Below are positions 26,074 through 35,206 of a stretch of DNA of 64,000 nucleotides, piece by piece. The notes beneath the pieces are model-generated. The model made no database searches. It was given only the letters and a program-made list of their open reading frames with translations, and was not told the origin of the DNA. Position numbers and translations under genes: made by a program. The DNA lies in NCBI RefSeq assembly GCF_001482385.1, contig NZ_CP013611.1:2418001-2482000 (forward strand), in the 5' to 3' direction. Origin of the DNA: Pseudoalteromonas rubra (GTDB taxonomy: Bacteria; Pseudomonadota; Gammaproteobacteria; Enterobacterales; Alteromonadaceae). The first letter of the stretch is position 1. Each line of letters starts with the position of its first letter.

Positions 26074-26763
26074 ATGTCGTTAACACCAGTCGAACTATTT
26101 ACACCCCAGCTGCCATTCGTCAGTCACAGCAGTGCTTTTCGCATTGCCGCGTATCAGGACAGCGATTTTGCCCGTTATACGCAACCATTACCGGATAAAC
26201 TCAGCCGAGCTGTCGCCAAACGTAAAGCGGAATATCTCGCTGGGCGTCACTGTGCCAGTCAGGCACTCAAAACGCTGGGACTACCGCATACCATAGTCGC
26301 CAGTGCAGACAGTCGTGCCCCTGTATGGCCAGATGGCATTCAGGGCACCATTACCCATACTCAGGAGCTGGCCATGGCCATGGTCAGTGATGATCCTTCA
26401 GTACTGGGATTAGGCATCGATCTGGAAAGAAAAATGACAGATAAGCAAGAACAGGAGTTACAAAAGCAGATCCTGGCAAAGGAAGAACAGGCTGCATTTG
26501 AGCAACTGAGCCAGGAACAGACTTCCCCGCTCACCCTGATCTTCTCCGCTAAGGAGAGTATTTTTAAAGCGCTGTATCCGGTTGTACAACGCTTTTTTGG
26601 CTTTGAAGCCGCCTGCTTAAACGACTTCAGTCACAACCAATTGCATTTTACGCTCACAGAGACACTCCATGAAACTCTGCCACAGGGCACCCAAATCAGT
26701 GTGTATTATCAACTCAACGATGAGTTGGTCCTGACCGAGTGCTGCCTGCGCGCTGGCCGTTAA
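26074..26763 (+). CDS. entD: 4'-phosphopantetheinyl transferase, EntD/Sfp type
   Basis: A 229-residue enzyme that activates carrier domains by adding phosphopantetheine from CoA. The family motifs are present: KRKAEYLAGRHCASQAL near residue 50, GTITHTQELAMAMV, the Mg-binding LGLGIDLERK, and the catalytic FSAKESIFKALYPVV helix. The layout matches enterobactin EntD. It should modify the aryl carrier on EntB, the five carriers of the NRPS and the edge polyketide synthase. It converges with the exporter gene, overlapping by 4 bases at the ends. Good ribosome site GAGGGAG. Confidence 0.92.
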   Translation: MSLTPVELFTPQLPFVSHSSAFRIAAYQDSDFARYTQPLPDKLSRAVAKRKAEYLAGRHCASQALKTLGLPHTIVASADSRAPVWPDGIQGTITHTQELAMAMVSDDPSVLGLGIDLERKMTDKQEQELQKQILAKEEQAAFEQLSQEQTSPLTLIFSAKESIFKALYPVVQRFFGFEAACLNDFSHNQLHFTLTETLHETLPQGTQISVYYQLNDELVLTECCLRAGR

Positions 26764-28469
26764 GCCAGCGCCGTTTGCTGTTTTGACACGCCAGGAGGAG
26801 ATACTCTGGCCGGTTCGCTGAGACACCCGTTGTCCATTTTCAGTAGTCTGTCGGCCAGGTCAAAATACTTGTCATCATGGGTGATCACCAGCACGGTTTT
26901 ACCTTGAGCGCTAAGCTCTGGCAGCAGCTCGCGATAAAAGACGTCTTTAAAGACCGGATCCTGATCTGCCGCCCATTCATCAAAGATATAAAACGGTCTG
27001 TCTTCCATGTAAGCCACCACCAACGCCAGTCGTTTGCGCTGTCCTTGTGACAGCTTCTGCGTGGTAAACGCGCCGTCTTTAATGGCCACTTTATGATGCA
27101 GGTTGAGCTTGCGGATCAAGGCATTGCCTTTGTCTTCCAACGCTTGCCCCTCACAACCTAAAACTCGATCAAAGAGGTAAAAATCACTGAAAACCGTACT
27201 AAATAACTGACGATAGTCATCAAACTGCTGACTCTCAAGGGTCTTACCATCAACCTGAATTTGACCTTCCTGTGCTTCATATAAACCGCATAGCAGCTTC
27301 GCAAAAGTCGTCTTACCGCTGCCGTTTCCACCAACTAAATACACCAGCTCACCTTTGCCCAAAGTGAGATTAATAGGTGTCAGCGCAAATACTTCATCGC
27401 TCTGTTCATGATAGTAACCATGACTGATGTCTTTTAGCGTCAGCTGATCAAAGGCTGTCATTGCCTCGTCGCTATGCGGCATTAATGCCATTTCTTCCGT
27501 CAGCGTGGCAATCGTATTGGCAGATGCCTTTGCGGCCGCAGCTTTAGGTATAGCACCTAACATCACTTCCAATGGTGTCAACATGTATAAGAAAAGAAGC
27601 GCAAAACCAGACATCACCTTGCCGGTATCTTCAGCCTGCCCGGACAAATAAAAAAGTGCACCACCAATAAAAGCAAAGACACTGAATCCACCCCAAGATG
27701 CAGCATAATGATAGATGCTTGCCCCTTGTACACGACGCTTCTGTAGCAGAGTGATGGTATCCCCAATCACTTGATTTAAAAAAGCCGAGCGCTTTTCACG
27801 GTGTAATTTGAGTTCTTTTGCACCTGCATAAATTGCGTCAAACTGCTCATAGAGCGCATCCTGAATACTGGCAGCTTCAGAAACTTTTCTAAATGCGGTG
27901 GCATTAGCCAAACTATATCCTACAGAACCTAATATCAAAGTTAGCATTGCAAACACAAAAACCTGCCAGTCCAGCCAGGCCATATAAACAAAACTCCCCA
28001 GCACTATCATGCCATTACTCAAAATATTGGGCAGTCCCTGAAAAAACTCGGCAACGCGGAGGCTATGCTCGGTCAGGCATGACTTGATCTTACCGGCCCC
28101 CTGTGCTTCGACATGGCTAAAACGGGCACCTATAACATGCTCGGCCACTTGCTGGCGCACCGTTGCTTGACTCAGTTCACTCAACTGCTCTGCAAGTATG
28201 CGTGACACCAGCTGCAATACAACCCCCAGACAAGCCAGGATCGCAAACAGTGTGAACTGTTCAACCCGGGATTCCTGTGTGCCATTAATTATCTCGTTGA
28301 TCAGCGCGACCAAAGACACGCTTATTACACCAAACAGAATGCTACTGAAGGCGGTCGCGATAAATCGCCACCAGGTATTTTGGATCAATTTTGCAAGCAC
28401 TGTGATTCTCTCATTTGCTAACGCGAATTTACTTATATGGCTTGACGATCTAAAAGTAAAAAAATTCAC
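26760..28469 (-). CDS. Cyclic-peptide/siderophore exporter, PvdE-like ABC transporter
   Basis: A 569-residue ABC half-transporter: about six N-terminal membrane helices (residues 20-300) fused to an ATPase domain with Walker A GGNGSGKTT (about 380), signature LSQGQRKRLAL (about 475) and Walker B RPFYIFDEWAADQDP. This is the PvdE/SyrD cyclic-peptide transporter family. PvdE moves the pyoverdine precursor from cytoplasm to periplasm. Here it most likely exports the newly made siderophore. The start is a GTG with a modest GAGGG site. It is divergent from the FhuF-like gene with only 53 bases between them, so the two share a promoter region. Confidence 0.88.
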   Translation of the reverse strand: MNFFTFRSSSHISKFALANERITVLAKLIQNTWWRFIATAFSSILFGVISVSLVALINEIINGTQESRVEQFTLFAILACLGVVLQLVSRILAEQLSELSQATVRQQVAEHVIGARFSHVEAQGAGKIKSCLTEHSLRVAEFFQGLPNILSNGMIVLGSFVYMAWLDWQVFVFAMLTLILGSVGYSLANATAFRKVSEAASIQDALYEQFDAIYAGAKELKLHREKRSAFLNQVIGDTITLLQKRRVQGASIYHYAASWGGFSVFAFIGGALFYLSGQAEDTGKVMSGFALLFLYMLTPLEVMLGAIPKAAAAKASANTIATLTEEMALMPHSDEAMTAFDQLTLKDISHGYYHEQSDEVFALTPINLTLGKGELVYLVGGNGSGKTTFAKLLCGLYEAQEGQIQVDGKTLESQQFDDYRQLFSTVFSDFYLFDRVLGCEGQALEDKGNALIRKLNLHHKVAIKDGAFTTQKLSQGQRKRLALVVAYMEDRPFYIFDEWAADQDPVFKDVFYRELLPELSAQGKTVLVITHDDKYFDLADRLLKMDNGCLSEPARVSPPGVSKQQTALA

Positions 28470-28522
28470 CCCTCAAACGTCTAAATTATGTCTATTAAAC
28501 AGCAAGTAAAAACGAGGTTCTT

Positions 28523-29263
28523 TTGCTACCGACACTGCAGCCATTTTTTCAGGGGCCCTTTAGCGAATATGGCGCTGCGATGACATTGTCTCAGTCTCAG
28601 ACAGAACCGACACTGACGCAGTGTTTAGGTGAGAGCGGGCTACTCGCCCAATCGGTCACAGCCTGGGCAAGTTCACAAGGGATATCAAACGGCCGGGCAC
28701 AAGCATCTATCTGGCATATGTTTTATACGATAAGGATCATGCCATCTGTACTGTTGAGCCATAGCTTGTTATTTCGGCCTCTACCTCTTAGTACCGGTTC
28801 GGTCAGACTGTGCCTAACAAGCCAGCGACTCATGCTGGCACACTGTGGAGAAGTTAACACGCCCCCCGGCAACACCGACGACAGATATCATGACGTGATA
28901 TTCGAACATTTTGCCCCTTTACACCAATATCTGAGCGCACAGTTTGGTATTCCGGAACGTGTATTGTGGAGTAGCCTCGTATACCGCCTAAATCACCTTA
29001 GCAAAACAATTGCTGAACATTTACCTAACCCGGCTCAGTTAAACCAGGATGTGCATTGGCTATTGCACACCAAACAATGGCGTTCAAAGCAAAACCCATT
29101 ATTTAAAGCACACCAGAAAAGCTTTGACGTTGGTGCAATACGTGTAAGGGGAGATTGCTGTCTGATGCACGAACACCCGGTCAAAGGCTACTGCGATGAT
29201 TGCCCAAAACTGCCTCAGCATATGATCAAGCGTACATCAGTTGCTAAATCTTTATCGCAATAA
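28523..29263 (+). CDS. FhuF-like ferric-siderophore reductase
   Basis: A 246-residue protein whose C-terminus carries the FhuF iron-sulfur motif C-C-x10-C-x2-C (CCLMHEHPVKGYCDDC), which binds an unusual [2Fe-2S] cluster. FhuF reduces iron in hydroxamate siderophores in the cytoplasm to release it. That suits a ligand with two hydroxamates and implies that the intact ferric siderophore reaches the cytoplasm. The start is TTG with a GAGG site 5 bases upstream; an ATG at 28580 is an alternative. It is divergent from the exporter gene. Confidence 0.87.
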   Translation: MLPTLQPFFQGPFSEYGAAMTLSQSQTEPTLTQCLGESGLLAQSVTAWASSQGISNGRAQASIWHMFYTIRIMPSVLLSHSLLFRPLPLSTGSVRLCLTSQRLMLAHCGEVNTPPGNTDDRYHDVIFEHFAPLHQYLSAQFGIPERVLWSSLVYRLNHLSKTIAEHLPNPAQLNQDVHWLLHTKQWRSKQNPLFKAHQKSFDVGAIRVRGDCCLMHEHPVKGYCDDCPKLPQHMIKRTSVAKSLSQ

Positions 29264-29339
29264 TACGTCTTGAACACATTCAATCAGTGGCAAGTTGCTT
29301 CTCACTGACAGGATTTGATGAATACGAGGAATAAATCGC

Positions 29340-30578
29340 ATGCATGCTGGTCAACTATCCGATGTCCCACAAGCTCTGGAGCTGGGGGAATTCCGGCCTG
29401 AGCAAGACTGTTTGTTTGTTTCCGGGCAAAACTGCCTGGTTAGTCGCGGAGTAACCCGACGTTTTACACTCCCTATTAGCGAGACTGATAGCCTGGCAAG
29501 CCACTTGCAGCAAGTGTTAGACGACGAAGCCGAGGAAAATGATGGTCACGCCATCGCCTTCGGAGTGGTACCGTTTTGTAAGCAACAGCAGGCTCAGTTT
29601 ATCATCCCGGAGCAGGTCAGCACGCTGGATAAACAACTCTTCGCACAGTGTCTGAGTGCACAGCATACGAGTGCTCAGAAACCCAATCGGTTACAGTCAG
29701 TACACTACAAACAAGACCGAACACACTTTGAGCAAACCGTACGCGATGCCAAAGCATTATTTGCCGACGGTGAACTGGATAAAATCGTACTCAGTAAGCA
29801 AGTTGACTTACAGTTTGAGCAGCCACTGGATCAGGTTGGTGTACTCGCTCAATTACTGGCACAAAGCCCTAGTGGTTACCACTTTTCGATCCCCAGCCAG
29901 TTGCATGATGCAGATACCGAGCAAGAAGCTGGGGTATTAATGGGCGTAAGCCCTGAGCTGTTATTACGCAAGTCTGAAGGACAAATTTTTAGTAACCCGC
30001 TGGCAGGTTCAATCCCCCGGGACCCTTGCCCCAGCGTCGAAGCACAGCGCCGCTCAACCTTGTTCACATCGAAAAAAGACCGCTACGAACATGCTGTTGT
30101 ATTGCAGGATATGGCACAGGTCCTTGGCCCGCTGTGCTCCGAATTACACATACCGGAGCAACCAGATCTACTTAGCACTGCCACCATGTGGCATCTTTCA
30201 ACAGTTATAGAAGGCACACTCACAACACCACAACAGCCCGCAATCGCGCTGGCAAACCGCCTCCATCCCACGCCGGCGCTGTGTGGTAAACCCACAGCAT
30301 TGGCGTATCAGCACATCGACACGCTGGAAGGTCACGGCCGTGGCTTATTCTCAGGGATCGTTGGCTGGTGTGACAACCAGGGCAATGGCGAATGGGTGGT
30401 GGTGATCCGCTGTGGTTACTTGCAAGCCAATCTGGCGACCTTGTTTGCCGGTGCCGGTATTGTGGCTGCCTCAGACCCCAGTTCAGAGTGGCTGGAAACC
30501 GAGGCCAAATTAAACACTATGCTGAATGCGCTAGACGTACAGCATGCCTATCACTTAGCAACGAAACACACACTATGA
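29340..30578 (+). CDS. entC: Isochorismate synthase
   Basis: A 412-residue chorismate-using enzyme of the EntC/DhbC/MenF group. The C-terminal domain shows KIVLSKQVDLQF, SPELLLRKSEGQIFSNPLAGSIPR, TATMWHLSTVIEGTL, HPTPALCGKPT and GRGLFSGIVGWCD, as expected for the catalytic core and Mg site. It converts chorismate to isochorismate, the first step to 2,3-dihydroxybenzoate. Pairing with EntB, EntA and EntE homologues shows that it serves the siderophore rather than menaquinone. The stop overlaps the next gene's start (ATGA). Confidence 0.93.
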   Translation: MHAGQLSDVPQALELGEFRPEQDCLFVSGQNCLVSRGVTRRFTLPISETDSLASHLQQVLDDEAEENDGHAIAFGVVPFCKQQQAQFIIPEQVSTLDKQLFAQCLSAQHTSAQKPNRLQSVHYKQDRTHFEQTVRDAKALFADGELDKIVLSKQVDLQFEQPLDQVGVLAQLLAQSPSGYHFSIPSQLHDADTEQEAGVLMGVSPELLLRKSEGQIFSNPLAGSIPRDPCPSVEAQRRSTLFTSKKDRYEHAVVLQDMAQVLGPLCSELHIPEQPDLLSTATMWHLSTVIEGTLTTPQQPAIALANRLHPTPALCGKPTALAYQHIDTLEGHGRGLFSGIVGWCDNQGNGEWVVVIRCGYLQANLATLFAGAGIVAASDPSSEWLETEAKLNTMLNALDVQHAYHLATKHTL

Positions 30579-32176
30579 GTATTGAATATACCCCGTGGCC
30601 TGAAGAGCTGGCCGCCCACTATCGCGCCCAGGGCTACTGGCAGGATAAACCGCTTACCAGTATTCTAGACGACCAACTGGTGCACAATGGACAAGGCATT
30701 GCTGTGGCGGATGCCAACCGGCAACTGAGCTATCAGCAGCTCGATGACTATAGCACCAACCTCGCAGCCCACCTGGCCAGTCAGGGGTTACAGCAAGGCG
30801 ATACCGCGCTGGTTCAACTGCCCAACTGTGTGGAGTTTTATATCAGTTACTTTGCACTGCTTAAACTTGGCGTGGCCCCGGTTTGTGCGCTGTTTAACCA
30901 CCAGCGCACGGAGTTACAAAGTTATTGTGAGATCCTGCAGCCTAAGCTGCTGCTGGTTTCGTCTGCTCAGTCTTTGTTTGCTGACGAATCCTTCTCTCAG
31001 GAGCTATACAATCGCTTTGCCTGTATCAACCACATCATGGTTGACCACAGCAAGGGCAACAGCGAGCTGAAGCAAGCGTATTTGCAACCACGCGGCTTCC
31101 GAGCACCTGATCTCAATCCAGAAGATGTGGCCTTTTTCCAGCTCTCTGGCGGCAGCACCGGCACCCCGAAACTGATCCCGCGCACCCACAACGATTACCT
31201 GTATTCTGTTGTTGCCAGCCGGGATATTTGTCAGCTGCATGGCGATACCCGTTATTTGTGTGCCCTGCCAGCCCCCCATAACTTCCCACTCAGCTCACCC
31301 GGCGCACTGGGCGTATTTGCAGCCGGCGGCTCAGTGATCCTGGCTTCAGACCCCAGTCCAAGTAACTGCTTTGCCTTGATTGAACGCTTTGCCATAACCC
31401 ACACCGCGCTGGTACCACCTGCACTCCAGCTGTGGTTGCAACATGCACCACACAGCGACCATGACCTGAGCAGTTTGACACTGATCCAGGTTGGTGGTGC
31501 TAAGCTCAGCCGCACCGTGGCCGAGCAGGTCAGGCCGGTGCTGGGTGCCCAACTACAGCAAGTGTTTGGCATGGCAGAAGGTCTGGTGAACTACACCCGT
31601 CATGACGATGATGACGAGCTGGTGCTGACGACCCAGGGACGTCCCATCAGCCCGGACGATGAGGTCAAAGTCGTTGATGAACACGGCCAGCCAGTCGCCC
31701 AAGGTGAAGCCGGCAGACTCATGACCCGCGGCCCGTATACCTTCCGGGGCTACTACAAGTCACCTCAGCATAACGCCAGTGCATTTGATGCAGAGGGGTT
31801 TTATGCCTCCGGCGATTTGGTCAGGCAACTGCCTTCTGGCCACCTGATTGTAGTCGGACGAGATAAAGATCAGATCAACCGTGGCGGTGAGAAGATTGCG
31901 GCTGAAGAAGTAGAAAACCATTTGTTGGGCCATCAGCACATCGAGCAAGTTGCCATTGTCTCAATGCCCGATGCCACGCTGGGCGAGAAAAGTTGTGCCT
32001 TTGTGGTGGCCACTGAAAAGCTCACCCCATTGCAACTGCGCAAATACCTGCGTCAGCTGGGGATCGCCGATTTCAAAGTTCCCGATAAGTTCCAGTTTGT
32101 AACCGACCTGCCCCTGACTGCGGTAGGTAAAGTCGATAAAAAAGCCCTGCGTGCCACGTTCGACGGCCAGGCCTGA
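30575..32176 (+). CDS. entE: 2,3-Dihydroxybenzoate-AMP ligase
   Basis: A 533-residue adenylation enzyme starting at the ATG at 30575; the open frame runs further upstream through the entC gene, but MSIEYTPWPEELAAHYRAQGYW is the usual N-terminus. Motifs are SGGSTGTPKLIPRTHNDY (phosphate loop), the FGMAEG segment (A5), YASGDLVR (A7), and the C-terminal INRGGEKIAAEEVE and VGKVDKKALR (catalytic Lys). It activates 2,3-dihydroxybenzoate as the adenylate and loads it on the aryl carrier domain of the next gene's protein. Translationally coupled to entC. Confidence 0.94.
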   Translation: MSIEYTPWPEELAAHYRAQGYWQDKPLTSILDDQLVHNGQGIAVADANRQLSYQQLDDYSTNLAAHLASQGLQQGDTALVQLPNCVEFYISYFALLKLGVAPVCALFNHQRTELQSYCEILQPKLLLVSSAQSLFADESFSQELYNRFACINHIMVDHSKGNSELKQAYLQPRGFRAPDLNPEDVAFFQLSGGSTGTPKLIPRTHNDYLYSVVASRDICQLHGDTRYLCALPAPHNFPLSSPGALGVFAAGGSVILASDPSPSNCFALIERFAITHTALVPPALQLWLQHAPHSDHDLSSLTLIQVGGAKLSRTVAEQVRPVLGAQLQQVFGMAEGLVNYTRHDDDDELVLTTQGRPISPDDEVKVVDEHGQPVAQGEAGRLMTRGPYTFRGYYKSPQHNASAFDAEGFYASGDLVRQLPSGHLIVVGRDKDQINRGGEKIAAEEVENHLLGHQHIEQVAIVSMPDATLGEKSCAFVVATEKLTPLQLRKYLRQLGIADFKVPDKFQFVTDLPLTAVGKVDKKALRATFDGQA

Positions 32177-32199
32177 TTAATAAAAGAAGCAAAAACACG

Positions 32200-33066
32200 A
32201 TGAGTATTCCCAAGCTATCCCATTATCCGTTACCCCGCGCCGCGGAGTTACCTGAAAACCGCGTTGACTGGCAGCTCGATGCAAACCGTGCCGCTCTGCT
32301 GATCCACGATGTTCAGCACTATTTTGTCGGTTACTACGGTGATAATAACCCGCTGATTGAAACCATGATAAACCACATTCAGCGCCTCAAGCAGTTCTGT
32401 TACGACCAGGGCATTCCGGTCTATTACACCGCTCAGCCAATCAAGCAGGGCCAGCATGAACGCGGACTATTGAGCGATATGTGGGGCCCGGGCCTGCAAG
32501 ATCCGGCGCAACAGCCGATTGTCGATGCGCTGGCACCAGGCGAGCAGGACATCGTTCTGACTAAATGGCGTTACAGTGCCTTTCAGAAATGCGACTTTGA
32601 AGAACAACTACGTGCAAGTAGCCGTGACCAGCTGATGATAGTCGGTATCTATGGCCATATCGGGGTGATGACCACCGCCGTGGATGCCTTCATGCGTGAC
32701 ATTCAGCCATTTGTAATTGCCGATGCGATTGCCGATTTCAGCCGTGATGAGCACATGATGGCACTGAACTTTGTGGCTGGACGCTGCGGTAAAGTGGCTA
32801 CTGTCGCAGAGATCCTGGGAGAAGAAACTCAGGACATCACCACATTGGAAGGCCTCAAAGCACATATTCTGCCGCTGATTGACTGTGAGGAGGATGAATT
32901 TGATGAACATGAAAGCCTCATCGACTACGGCCTGGATTCCGTACAGGTGATGAATCTCATCGCCCTGTGGCAGCAACAAGGTATCGAGACCAACTTTATT
33001 GAATTGGCTCAGATCCCAACATTGGCCGCCTGGGTTGAATTGCTTGAAGAGCGTAAGGAAGACTGA
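32200..33066 (+). CDS. entB: Isochorismatase with C-terminal aryl carrier domain (EntB/VibB)
   Basis: A 288-residue bifunctional protein. Residues 1-205 are the isochorismatase, which makes 2,3-dihydro-2,3-dihydroxybenzoate; visible are LLIHDVQHYF, LTKWRYSAF and VGIYGHIGVMTTAVDAFMRDI, as in EntB. Residues 210-288 form the aryl carrier, with the phosphopantetheine attachment Ser247 in DYGLDSVQVMNL. DHB is loaded on this Ser by the EntE homologue and passed to a condensation domain. Its stop codon overlaps the start of the VibH-like gene, which argues that the two proteins work together. Confidence 0.94.
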   Translation: MSIPKLSHYPLPRAAELPENRVDWQLDANRAALLIHDVQHYFVGYYGDNNPLIETMINHIQRLKQFCYDQGIPVYYTAQPIKQGQHERGLLSDMWGPGLQDPAQQPIVDALAPGEQDIVLTKWRYSAFQKCDFEEQLRASSRDQLMIVGIYGHIGVMTTAVDAFMRDIQPFVIADAIADFSRDEHMMALNFVAGRCGKVATVAEILGEETQDITTLEGLKAHILPLIDCEEDEFDEHESLIDYGLDSVQVMNLIALWQQQGIETNFIELAQIPTLAAWVELLEERKED

Positions 33067-34388
33067 TGTCACAGGCATTGCCGTTAACTGACTCCCAGCA
33101 AGCGATGTGGCTGCTGCACACCATCAGCGGACGTGGAGCACTGTTTAATGTGGCCGAGTGTATTGAGTTTAAAGGTAAGATTTCAGCAGCTATGCTGCAA
33201 CAGGCATTTTCCCATGTGTGGCAAAGTAGTAATTGTCTGAGTTGTCGCTTTGTGCATGACAACGCCTTTACACCTCAGCTGAAACCAAACGCCGACGTGC
33301 CAACCATAGAGGTCATGCAGCTTGACAGCCAGCCTGAGGATATTCCTGTATATGCAGAGCAATTTGTGACACCAGCAATGGCAAGATCATTTGTGTTGGA
33401 TCAGGAAGCGCTTTTAAAGCTCATGTTAGTACGTACACCCGAACAGGATTTATTATTTCTGGTTGGTCACCACTTGTTATTAGATGGCTACGGGTTTGGT
33501 TTATTCACGCAGGCACTTAACCGCAGTTACAATGCACTACAAAAAGGTAAGTCGCTACCCAAACTGCCATTTGGCCAGCAACAAGACCTGCTAGCCTTGC
33601 ATAACAGCGAAGCCTATCTGGCGAGGCAGCAAGTCGCCAGAGCGACACTCAATGATTGGTTAGACGGCGTGCCCACTCCGCTCAGTTTTAGTAATAGCAA
33701 AGACGACGTCACGGCACCGAACAGACGTATGAGCCAGGCGTTTACCCATACAGATTGGCACACTGTAATGTCTGCGGCCTCTTTGTGTCAGGCAGGCCAT
33801 GCTGAAATCCTGCTCGCTGCCGTCAGTGCAGCACTGGTGGCTAAAACATCGCAATACCACATTACTCTGGGCCTTATTATGATGAATCGTCAGCATCAAC
33901 ACGAGCTGAGCACGCCCTGTGTACAGAGTAATGTCATGCCATTGCCATTGGAGCTGGCAACAGACATGACACTCAGCCAGTGTTGCCGGGTCATCAACCA
34001 GGGCATCAAAGCACTGAAAGCACTGCAAACATATCGAGTTGAAGAACTCAAACGAGCTCGTCAGCAGCAAGGTAAAGGTACAGCGATATTCGGTCCTACC
34101 GTTAATTTGTTACCCTTCACCAGCAGTCCAAAATATGGAGGGGTTGTTAGCCATTCTCACATTCTCAGTGCAGGCACGACCGATGATATTATGTTGCAAT
34201 GGCACCTGTTACAGGATCAACCAGCTAAACTGGATGTTGATGCCAATGTGGCTCGATACTCAAACCCACAACAACAACAGATACAGGCGGCAATTTTCAA
34301 AGCCGCACACTACTGGTCACAGCATCCAAAGCAAACACTAGACAGTGTCGTTTCTGCCATATCGGGAGCGTTTGACAATGTCTTATGA
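33066..34388 (+). CDS. Free-standing condensation protein, VibH-like
   Basis: A 440-residue single condensation domain with the catalytic H-H-x-x-x-D-G motif (GHHLLLDGYG, about residues 134-143) and no adenylation or carrier domain. The only close model known to me is VibH of vibriobactin synthesis, which joins DHB on the VibB carrier to the free diamine norspermidine. Here the acceptor could be a free amine, or a side-chain or terminal amine of the growing peptide. It is coupled by overlap to the carrier protein upstream and to EntA downstream. Confidence 0.85.
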   Translation: MSQALPLTDSQQAMWLLHTISGRGALFNVAECIEFKGKISAAMLQQAFSHVWQSSNCLSCRFVHDNAFTPQLKPNADVPTIEVMQLDSQPEDIPVYAEQFVTPAMARSFVLDQEALLKLMLVRTPEQDLLFLVGHHLLLDGYGFGLFTQALNRSYNALQKGKSLPKLPFGQQQDLLALHNSEAYLARQQVARATLNDWLDGVPTPLSFSNSKDDVTAPNRRMSQAFTHTDWHTVMSAASLCQAGHAEILLAAVSAALVAKTSQYHITLGLIMMNRQHQHELSTPCVQSNVMPLPLELATDMTLSQCCRVINQGIKALKALQTYRVEELKRARQQQGKGTAIFGPTVNLLPFTSSPKYGGVVSHSHILSAGTTDDIMLQWHLLQDQPAKLDVDANVARYSNPQQQQIQAAIFKAAHYWSQHPKQTLDSVVSAISGAFDNVL

Positions 34389-35142
34389 TGCCAGGTTGAA
34401 TCAAGAGTATCAGGATAAAGTTGTCTGGATAAGCGGAGTAGGCCAGGGTATCGGCCTCGCTACTGCCCAGCGTTTTGCTGCACTGGGCGCTAAGGTTATC
34501 GGCTTTGACCGACAGTTTAGTGATACCGAGGCATTATACAAGGCTGTGCATTGCGACTTGGCAGATTTGGCACAACTCGACACCATCTTAAGTGAACTTC
34601 TGTCTCAGGGGCTTGCGCCATATAACCTTATCAATGTGGCTGGCGTTTTAGAGTTGGGCAATGTAGAGCAACTGTCTCTGACACAATGGCAACACTGTCA
34701 AAATGTGAATGCAGGTGCTGTATTCACATTCATTCGCGCCTGTACACCGCACCTTAAAGCACTTAAACGAGGTGCAATTGTCACGGTTGGCTCGAATGCA
34801 GCGCATACACCGCGCCAGCAAATGGCAGCCTATTGTGCTTCAAAAGCCGCTGTGACTCAGCTGACCCTGAGTGCAGGATTAGAGCTTGCGAACTTTGGCG
34901 TTCGCTGCAACGTGATCGCGCCTGGTTCAACGCTGACTCCAATGCAAACTGGCATGTGGCAGGATGAGCAAGGCGCACAACGTGTTATAGAGGGCTTCGC
35001 ACCGCAATATAAGCTTGGTATACCACTTAAGAAACTGGCCACTGCTGAAGAAATTGCAGATAGCGTAGTATTTTTGGCATCAAAGCTGTCTTCTCACACG
35101 ACCATGCAGATCATCACTATTGATGGTGGTGCAACTTTCTGA
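34378..35142 (+). CDS. entA: 2,3-Dihydro-2,3-dihydroxybenzoate dehydrogenase
   Basis: A 254-residue short-chain dehydrogenase that starts at the ATG at 34378, behind a GGAG site and within the end of the VibH-like gene; an upstream in-frame GTG is less likely. Motifs are the NAD site WISGVGQGIGLATAQRF, the NVAG segment, the catalytic Ser in TVGSNAA, and Y-x-x-x-K in AAYCASKAAV. It oxidises 2,3-dihydro-DHB to 2,3-dihydroxybenzoate, completing the EntCBA pathway. The gene order entC-entE-entB-vibH-like-entA is a tight operon. Confidence 0.93.
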   Translation: MSYDARLNQEYQDKVVWISGVGQGIGLATAQRFAALGAKVIGFDRQFSDTEALYKAVHCDLADLAQLDTILSELLSQGLAPYNLINVAGVLELGNVEQLSLTQWQHCQNVNAGAVFTFIRACTPHLKALKRGAIVTVGSNAAHTPRQQMAAYCASKAAVTQLTLSAGLELANFGVRCNVIAPGSTLTPMQTGMWQDEQGAQRVIEGFAPQYKLGIPLKKLATAEEIADSVVFLASKLSSHTTMQIITIDGGATF

Positions 35143-35170
35143 GCTTGCTCGACGAGCTTATCACTCCTTG

Positions 35171-35194
35171 AGAGAGCCCAAGCATGGGCTCTCT
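35171..35194. terminator. Hairpin between convergent entA and M20 peptidase genes
   Basis: AGAGAGCCCA and TGGGCTCTCT are perfect 10-base arms with the loop AGCA. There is no T-tract on either side; a bidirectional, intrinsic-like stop or mRNA end protection is likely. Confidence 0.5.
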
Positions 35195-35206
35195 GCAAAC
35201 TCTGTA

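Noticed and set aside
30392..30574. Upstream extension of the EntE reading frame
   Set aside because: These codons overlap the end of entC in another frame, and the family N-terminus begins at the ATG at 30575.
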